Origin: Perkinsus chesapeaki
Lineage: Eukaryota; Perkinsozoa; Perkinsida; Perkinsidae
DNA length: 40,691 bases
NCBI GenBank assembly: GCA_013115145.1
Contig: JAAPAO010000310.1
Coordinates: 1-40,691 of the forward strand
Direction of reading: 5' to 3'
The notes under the pieces were generated by a model, which did no database searches, was not told where the DNA came from, and saw only the letters and a program-made list of their open reading frames with translations. Positions 11,102-19,900 of this stretch are shown in pieces. The translations under genes were made by a program, and so were the position numbers. How positions within the stretch are numbered: the stretch's first letter is position 1; every line of letters begins with the position of its first letter.

Positions 11102-11126
11102 TAATCCGTCACTGCGCCACAAAATT
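10831..11126. repeat. 18-bp inverted repeats around the lectin's terminal exon
   Basis: AATTTCGTGGCGCGGTGA at 10831-10848 faces TCACTGCGCCACAAAATT at 11109-11126, with two mismatches. The interval of 296 bp encloses the palindrome at 10963-10980 and the candidate last exon 10991-11101. The arms belong to the same family as those in introns of this gene and of DDB1. Confidence 0.65.
10963..10980. repeat. Intronic palindrome ATCGATCACGTGATCGAT
   Basis: This perfect 18-bp palindrome ends ten bases before the last lectin exon (10991). Its core is identical to the 20-mers at 9624 and 14106. Confidence 0.9.
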
Positions 11127-12967
11127 CCTGTGTTTCTTATTGTTATAACTTACTGTGTGTATAAGAGTTGATAATAGAACAGTGTTGTGTTGAGTCAAAT
11201 AGATCACTCGATCGATTTTGAGAATCTTGTAGATTTATTTTTTTACAAATTTTCATTTTAACCCGAAAAGTGTTGTCTGTCCCAATGACACAATTATTGT
11301 CCCTTCATATGTTTGACTTTATTGTTTCGTATCGCAATATCGGTAACCAGTTGAGTGACTACAGCAATCGAATGAGATTTCTAACCTTTATATTTTGCTA
11401 AGATCCTTAAGTAAGAAAGTCTTACTTTTTGTAAATAATGAAGTTGTTATCTGTCAAAAAAATCGGTGATCCTAATAACCTGTATTTATTTTTGATGTAT
11501 CTTTGGGAATTATAACACCTTCTGAAAGATATGAAACGGTTGATCGATTTGTCGTTTCCCGTGTTAGTAGTATTTCTCAAATATGTTTCAACGTTCGCAA
11601 CCACTTTTCCGTGCGAGAAGAATAAATAAATTAGTTTCTAACATTTACAGGCGGAAGTGGACGAGAGTTTCGCGGTATTTCACAAACAGGGACAGAACAG
11701 CTATTGAACAGAAGAAGATGTGGGCGGTAAGATTCGAGGGAAGAGCGGTATGAAATCCTACAGGATTTAGATGAAAGAGGGGTATGAAATCCTATAGCAT
11801 TTAAGTATCTTCCGGCTTCCGTAGCTCAAATCTGACAGACTTGTTCGCCGAATCGCTATAAGAAATACAGTCTTCAATACTGACTTACGATCGATGGAAT
11901 ACCTGTCGGCGTCCTTCACTGCGCCCTATGGGGTTCTCCAACGAGTTCTCATTAAAAATACAAGTTTTGGTGATGGAAAATGTAAAAAATTACGGAAATT
12001 TCCTAGAAATTTTCTGTAAAAATTAAATGTCTCTTTGCCATCTTTCTCATCAACGTGGATATCGGAAATTATCTGGTGATGATTTTGTTGAAAAATCGTA
12101 GAAATTTCGGAGATGTTTTTGTCTTACTCTTTCCAATAAATTTTGCGACTGGTAATTTGTCCTTATGGGCCGGTCTCATTTTCTCCGTTAACCGAGGGAA
12201 CGGAATCTGTCAGATTCTCATACGGCAACCTTTCGTGTGCACGAGATTTCTCCGGCCGTCTCACTTAACGCCTTATGGCTACTCGAGACTACCTCGCTCG
12301 GAAATAGACGAGAAAAAATACGAGGAGAAATTCTGTGACATGAGCCGGTAAGGACATGCCGCATGCGAGGATCGAACCTGCGACCTTAGGCTCCACAGGC
12401 AAGATGAAGAACGGTTTGGACTGTCTCCGACGATTATGCGGGCGTTGGCGGCGAGCGGGTTGAGGCAGCCGCCGCTGAGGTCACATTGACATGTTTGATT
12501 GAGTTTCAGCGGTTTCAGAGAGAGTCGTGCGAAAACAGTTTTTAAATTAGTATTTTTGGGCTCAATTCGTTGGGATGGTTTTGTTTCAGGTAATAGAAAA
12601 GCTCCAAAGGGGAGGAATGTGGCTTAATGGAGGAAGATTCACGCGCCCAGATATTAATGTTATCAGTTTCATGACAGATATAAATACTTAGTGATGAAAC
12701 GGTTGATCGATTTGTCCTTCGGGTTCTGACTTTGTTCATTCCACTCGACGCTCGGGTTAGCTTGGCCTTTGCCGACCGTGTCTAGATGGCAGTGTCAAAT
12801 TCAATCCTGTCAACACAATCATTTTCGAAAGCAAACGGCAACGAAATCGGAATCTCGTCGGTAGACTTTTGGTAACATGGCGATCGCAGACTTGGTAGGG
12901 CACCAAATCGCACTAGATACTCTCTCCATAGGGGAACGTGTTCCACGTGTTTGAAATTAGACCCTCA
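11102..12967. other. Intergenic: palindrome halves and a 23-bp direct repeat
   Basis: No complete gene is supported between the lectin gene and DDB1. The stretch holds a degenerate palindrome copy at about 11200-11219 and an identical 23-mer (starting ATGAAACGGTTGATCGATTT) at 11531-11553 and 12694-12716. A minus-strand tRNA-like box B lies near 12366-12380. An AG at 12959-12960 just before the DDB1 start could be a cis- or trans-splice acceptor. Confidence 0.5.
11651..11707 (+). CDS. Possible alternative last exon of the lectin gene
   Basis: After a TTTACAG acceptor the frame reads AEVDESFAVFHKQGQNSY and stops. It is in phase with splicing from a GTATAA donor at 11096, which would remove the two final codons of the exon ending at 11101. 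The donor is unusual, so the stop at 11099-11101 may be the real end. Confidence 0.3.
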   Translation, partial: AEVDESFAVFHKQGQNSY

Positions 12968-15900
12968 ATGCCATCCTCGTCATCACCTTCGCCGGTTTCC
13001 AGCCCCGATGAGGAGATGCGAGCATCATCATCATCCACTGAGGCGTCAAGTCCATCGGGATTCTACGTCTCAACGTTACAGCCGGCAACTGCTGTGGTTT
13101 CTGCGAGGTCAATTCTGGATGGGAAGTATCTAGTCGTTGCTAGAATCACAGAGAGGGTAAGGAAAAATAGTTTTATCTTTCGGAAGGGGGTGCTCATCAC
13201 AGCTGAAATTTAAATACATTATTATTATTGATATCGGTTGTCAAGAAATCGTTTTGGAAAAATCACATTTTCTTAATTTCTTGAGTTAATCGCTTTGTTT
13301 GCTTTGTAGCTCAGTAGTCGGTGGATTACCAATGGTGATGGTCTTAAAAGAGCCCCTCCACAGTAGACCGCAAATACGTAATGTATCCGGAGTTGAGATT
13401 TGTAGAACACCGGGGTTGCTCCTTGCAATACATCCCCGGAGCAACGATCGCGATCGTAGGATAGATACGCTGGTCCCGGTGCCTGCGATCTAGTAAATGG
13501 AAGAAATCGAAATCCGCGCTGGTTTTCACATATGCCTTTACGTGGGAGCACCGAGCTGTTAATCTCGGTGGTAAGCTAGCAGTGCTGCTGCACTGCCAGG
13601 CCGATTGGCAAGCAGCTCAGCCCTGGTACTAATCGATATGCTTCTACCCTGGCCGAAAGTATATCGCTCGTGCTTGAGTTGCAAAGATTTCATGTGGTGC
13701 TATTACACGTGCATGCGCTTACACGATCTTCAAACTCTGTCATGTTCAGATACAGATTTTCGGACCTTTTATTGGTGACACAATACTCGACGGTGAGGAG
13801 GAGGAGGAAGAGGTAGGTTATTGTAAGATTCCATCTCGGCCAATCGGTTGAGTTCATCAGACCCGTCGTGTGATGAGGGACGGACCCCTTCTGGAGTTTC
13901 CTGTGATGGCGAGAATCGTTTCGATGGAAGTTGTGCAGGAGTAAGTTTTTTTGTAAAGATTCTTCCGCGAAATATTTTTAGCAATTTGATTTTCTTCACG
14001 ACCGCCAAGAGGCAATTTGGACTTTGGCGGTTCACTGCGGAACCGACAAACCTCGAGGTCATCGGATCTGGGAAGCTGAGCAACTTATATGTAAGCGAAT
14101 CGCTCAATCGATCACGTGATCGATTTTCTCATTTAGCCATATCCAGCGACTGACAGTTCTCTCCGAGCATGTCACATTGTCGCCTACAATGACAAGACTG
14201 GACTCATTGCGGTGAGTATGTTTATCCGACGGAATATTTCACAGTAAATTCACAACTGGGAACAAACGATCGATACAATCCACTGTGTCACGAGTACTTG
14301 CTTGCATTTAATTTTTGTATTTGCATTCCTACTCTTACCATCCGGGCCTGTGGGGCGGGAATGGTTACGGTGAACTTCAGAATCGGTTGGAATGTTTCAA
14401 TCCCTTCTAAATTGCAGTCTCTATGGTAGCAGCTGACCTGAGATATTGTGAGCTCGACTCGAAGGCGCTTGTTCTCTATCTCGGGGAGCAAAAGCTGGAT
14501 GGTTCCAAATGGGAAATTTACATTAATGCGAAGAAGCTGGGAAATGTTGGTCGTGAAATAATATTATAATTCATCGTACTATGCTTTCGCTGTATGAGTA
14601 TGCGTTATAACTTCACATCGTATAGGTACATCTCTTCCGTGGCCAATTGTTTGTTCTCGATCTCAATAGTACTGAGAACTCGGCACCATTAGCAGGTCAA
14701 GCTCTCAGGATGGATACCGTCCCAGAGGTGCGTTGTCTGTGGAGTATTCCGATACCTGCGACCAGGGGCCATAGATGTTTCGTCAGCTGATCCTACGGGG
14801 TGTAAAGATCACGATGATCATGACTGTGATGAGATTTTCGCTCGCCCAGCTAAAATTTCTTCATCGTTTGTCATTTTCCTCATTTACTCTGTTGTTGTAT
14901 TGGGATTGAACATCGTATGCAGATTGTAATGAACCTCATCATTGGAGTCAGAATCGTGAAGTTTGGGGATCATTCTTATACAAGTCGCGAGAAGCGAATT
15001 TTTCGGTTGCTATTTTATTCGCCTTCTCAGGCAATTGACATGTGTTTTCTACCAACTGAAGGGGACGACAGGAGAATCACTTTGGCGGTGAGCATTGGGG
15101 TGTTGTCTCGATATGCGGATGCTGCTCCGGGGGGGATGACGAAATTATAAAGGGTGTCTCATAACTACTTTTCATACGCTTTTGAATGATAGTTTCTCGT
15201 CAACCAGAAGTGTTTGAAAATGAAGGTATAAAGGTGTCTCAGAATTATACTGGCGGAGTTTCACACCAGCACTCGCCCTCTGGCCTCCACACGAGCCCTG
15301 TGCGTGAAAATTTTTCGGGAGGTCAAAAACTCGGAAATTTTGACCCAATTTTTACCTAATTTCCGGAAACCCTTTACATACTGAAAAAGAAATCGCAGGC
15401 AAGCCGCTCTGGCTGCTGAGGTTGTGTTGCTCACTGTAGTTTGGAAGAGCCCGCATCTTTTAACGAGTCGGGACCCGAGACTTACTCGGTTCGAAAACCC
15501 TTATCATCAGAAGGGTATCTTATATTTGTGAGAGCGTTGCGGAGAATGCGGTATGAGAACAATGTTCTCCTCGTAACGCCGGTGCAGAGGCGAATTGAGT
15601 GCTGATTTTTGTTATACTAAGCTTCACTTGGAGCAGTGTGTGTGCTGGGAGATAGTCAGAATATATTAATAAGAATAATAATGGTAGCGTTCGGACAACA
15701 CTAACAGTCCTTATCAGAATACGGAGCTGTGAAGGCGTAATGGAACTGTTCCTGTATGATCTTGTAGCGACCAATTATCACAACAACGCAACACACACAG
15801 CTAAATTAAAGATTCACCGCAATCACGCTACTTGCAGGCTGATTATAATTGTACTAGCTTCAAGCTAAGATACCATCATGAAAGGGGACGAGGGGAAGTC

Positions 15901-16921
15901 ATCACGCTCAGACTTTAGCTTGTAGGTTCTGTACAGCAAGGAGCCGCTAGCCTATGAGCTCGAGGTGGCATTCTTCATTCTTGATATGGATAGGAAAACT
16001 CTGGAGACGGTATGCCCACGTTGGTCTATATTTCACATTGTTTTACTAGGCACCTCTTGACACCCATCCTCGGATCGATGTGACTAACCGAGGCACCCAA
16101 AGGATACTTCCGTTGTCTTATAACGAGCTCATTGCGATCGGTATGTCTGCCATGGTTTCACAGTTTTGATTACTCATCGTGGGTTCTGTGGGCGGTTGGC
16201 TAAGTTAGACTGACACCGATCAACTTCAAGGAGCGTGACCAACCCGATTGTCTCTGAGAGTTATGTGATTTTATGTGACAAAACATCGCACTCATCAATT
16301 GAATATCTTAGGTTGATGCTTGAAACTTGCATTTCATATATCATCCATCTTGTACTGGGCTATACATGACCTAATCGATCGCTACAGCTTTTCATTCCGG
16401 CTAGATCGAGCGCATTTACTCTTTCAGGCCCCAGAACTGTTACTCGGTACATGGTAAATCAACCCATGGATGAAACTGATAGTCCGATTGTCGGCGAGAT
16501 AACGACCAAGAATCTGGGAAAGGTAGGCTTGGTTTCCGTAACAAGTGGGGCAAGCCGGAGAAGTTGGTATTCACCTTTTTCGGTTGGAGCTCAGCCCTTC
16601 CTGGGGATCCAGTTATAATGGTGTATACCAGGCTTCAGTCTACTATTTATGCAATGAGCTTTCTGGTCATTTTAAGTGAGTTCGACTACCAAACTCAAGC
16701 CAGTGATGTGTCTCTTACTGGCAGCGGATCGAAAATGGCAATAAGATAGAAAATTGTGGTTCCGAGAATCTTGCGTCAAACTCCTCCGACTCAGTGCCAG
16801 TCACTGAGACGTCGTAATGAAATGCCCCGCCCTTCTTTGCGTAGGTGACAGTTGGATTATCGAAGGGAGATGACAAATGGTTCGTGGTCGACGAAGAGGG
16901 ATGGCTGCACGTCATTAAAGG
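12968..16921 (+). other. DDB1: DDB1 exon block A: first beta-propeller
   Basis: Exons are 12968-13156, 13756-13812, 13861-13940, 13982-14090, 14137-14211, 14626-14727, 15031-15087, 15926-16009, 16050-16140, 16428-16522 and 16845-16921. All have GT-AG borders and compatible phases. The block contains an acidic loop of six glutamates at 13795-13812 and ends in DEEGWLHVIK. Four introns are 40-48 nt long. The intron 14091-14136 consists mostly of the 20-bp palindrome. The intron 14212-14625 holds an extra minus-strand open frame. Confidence 0.88.
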
Positions 16922-19900
16922 GTGAGATAGTATCAGTCGAGGGAAGTTTTCGGAAGAATAATTTTTGTTATTTCCTGACTTCCTCCATATCTCCCTAGAT
17001 TGCCTGTATAGAGGAGATAAGTAAATGCTCTGCAGTTTATGGGTATTAGTCATACTCTTATAATACAAACTTTACATTATAAAGTATGGGCTACCGTCAC
17101 GCGCCACGAAACTATGTGGTGGTCCGGATCCTTGTTAGTATTGATAGCGTATTGGCCCTCAGTAAGTTTCATTTCAACACACGCAGGATTGAGTGTTCGG
17201 CCCTCGCCCGAAAATGGAAGGGGACTATTCGAAGACATTTTAGAAAAATGTCGTGACTGAAATGAGGTCTTACACGAGCCCTACATCAACGCTTATCTTT
17301 CGTCACGCGCCACAAAATTAGGGGCCGTTTAGGGCAGTTCTTATTACTGATATCTTCTTGACCTTCATCGAGTTTCATTCCGAAACACAAAAGTATTGAG
17401 TGATTTCTGAGCGATTAAAGTCACTTACGAAGTCTTGGAACATCCTTTACGGCTTTTATTAGAATAATGTGCGGTGTACAGTGTTATCACCAGCGATGGT
17501 TATTACCCAATTTGGTGTTAATATTAGTAATTGCATTTATACTGTCGAGCACTCCTCCGGCCAGGTTGATGATAGCAAGTATAGGGGTATCGCTGTGGTA
17601 GCGGGTTCAGTCAGTTGTCATAATCTCCTGAGCTTTGGTAAAATTGCCAAATTGTTACCATAAGGTCGAATATTAGGGTTCTCAATTCCTCAACTTTTGG
17701 GAAATGTTTTCAGAAAATGATTCCTCCCTTTCCCAGGTTTCCCCAGAGTGGCTGCATTCGATCTTCCCTGTCAGTCTAGGAGTATATTTTCCGTCAAAAT
17801 CTCCGCTTTAGTGCGGCTTCCTTATCCCCGACTAACATATTTCTGTGTTATATCACTTCCTGTTTTACCTGTAAATTTCAGAGGCTCCTCGGCACCCAAA
17901 GATGACGTAGCTCCCCATTTTTACACAGCTGAGGGGAACGGTGGCCAAAGTGCATCTGGCAAGCGCCGACGGGGATCATCGACCCGAAAGCAAACCCGAG
18001 GGAAGTCAACCAGAACTGTGGAGGCGGAAAATAGGAACCGTTGCGGCCTGGACTTCGACGTGAGTCAACATTAGTAGTTATTTCCGATCCCTGTGTGCCA
18101 GACGCTCGGGCCGGTTTCGAGTGGGGCGAGCTCGGCGCTGGCGGTTCTTTTGGATGGAAGACTTATTTTCGTGGCGAGTGACTGTGGGGATGCGCACCGA
18201 CTTTGCACGGTTTCGGTGGGTTGAAATGTGGATGTGTTGGTCGATTGGTGTTTTCTGTCAGTCGGAGGCGTACACTGATACGGAATCATTTGTGAAAACA
18301 ATGTAAGCTACTTCTACTCGCTGGCATCTTCACATTGGAGATAAATGCGCGGAAGAGAGGGCGTCGACGTTTGTTTTGGAAATGGCATCGAAAACCCGAA
18401 AACCCGATTTAAACCCGAAAACCAAAATCTTCAGAAACCCGAAAACCGATTATTGAGAATGATTGTTTTCAGCTACGCGGAGCTCTCGCTTTCACCGATA
18501 ATAGACTTCCAGTTGCGCAGCGGAAACCAAGATGAGCTGATCATGGTCACTGGCCGGGACGAGTCATCATATGTAAGCTCGGGGAAGTGGCGGCGGGGGC
18601 GGGGGGGAATATACGGTAGACAGTTGCCTTACGGTCCTCTTACGTTTAACAGACATGCTGAAGGGAGATAATCAGAACAAGATTCAGATAGCGCGACATG
18701 AATCGTTTTTGGAACAACAAATTCGCATATGTGGCCCTCAATCAGTGAAGAGCCAGAAAATCTTGATCTGATCTCCGCCGGAGCAGAGAGTTTGAAAAGT
18801 TTGTGTTCGAAGTCATCGACTAGTTCTACTTCTTTGAGAAAGACCCTCTGGCAGTGCGGCTCCTGAAGTTCGTGGGTATTACTATTGAGCTCATTGCTCA
18901 AAGCGCCTGTGTGGTATATAGTACGTCATGCATAACGCAGATGTAGGAAGTCTTCACGGGGCGTTGATAGTGCATCGATATCCGTAGCAGACTCAGCACC
19001 CTGGAGAATGGCTCTTATTGAAGGCTTCCTTTGCCTTGACGCCCAGTCGACCATTGTTGTTTTCAGATTCGTTCCATGAGACTTGGCTTGTCACTGAGAG
19101 AGCTAGCTCGAGTGCGATGTGATGCCCCTGCGGATGTATGGAGCATTAGTACTCCTGGAAGTCGGCCACTACTGGTAAGGATGTTCCAGAACATACATCC
19201 TGTACTCTATACTCTATTATAGAGTCTCTATACTCTAGTATACTCTATACTCTATACTCTAGTATACTCTAGTATACTCTAGTATACTCTAATATACTCT
19301 AGTATACTCTAGTATACTCTATACTCTAGTATACTCTAGTATACTCTAGTATACTCTAATATACTCTAGTATACTCTAGTATACTAGTATNNNNNNNNNN
19401 NNNNNNNNNNNNNNNNNNNNNNNNNNNNNNNNNNNNNNNNNNNNNNNNNNNNNNNNNNNNNNNNNNNNNNNNNNNNNNNNNNNNNNNNNNNNNNNNNNNN
19501 NNNNNNNNNNNNNNNNNNNNNNNNNNNNNNNNNNNNNNNNNNNNNNNNNNNNNNNNNNNNNNNNNNNNNNNNNNNNNNNNNNNNNNNNNNNNNNNNNNNN
19601 NNNNNNNNNNNNNNNNNNNNNNNNNNNNNNNNNNNNNNNNNNNNNNNNNNNNNNNNNNNNNNNNACTTATACTCTAGTATACTCTATACTCTAGTATACT
19701 CTAGTATACTCTATACTCTAGTATACTCTAGTATACTCTAGTATACTCTAGTATACTCTATACTCTAGTATACTCTATACTCTAGTATACTCTAGTATAC
19801 TCTAGTATACTCTATACTCTAGTATAATCTAGTATACTCTAGTATACTCTATACTCTAGTATACTCTAGTATACTCTATACTCTAGTATACTCTAGTATA

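Noticed and set aside
12055-12351. Plus-strand 98-codon frame between the lectin gene and DDB1
   Set aside because: It begins with GTG, has no splice-linked partner, and its composition does not resemble the neighbouring genes.
12356-12420. Minus-strand tRNA-like 3' half
   Set aside because: T-stem mismatches and no complete cloverleaf.
13299-13493. Extra DDB1 exon in the first intron
   Set aside because: The exons 12968-13156 and 13756-13812 already join in phase 0 and fit the family alignment. This frame adds nothing homologous.
14400-14560. Plus-strand exon candidate (ALVLYLGEQKLDGSKWEIYI) in a DDB1 intron
   Set aside because: The flanking exons are contiguous in the alignment, so this would be an unsupported insertion.
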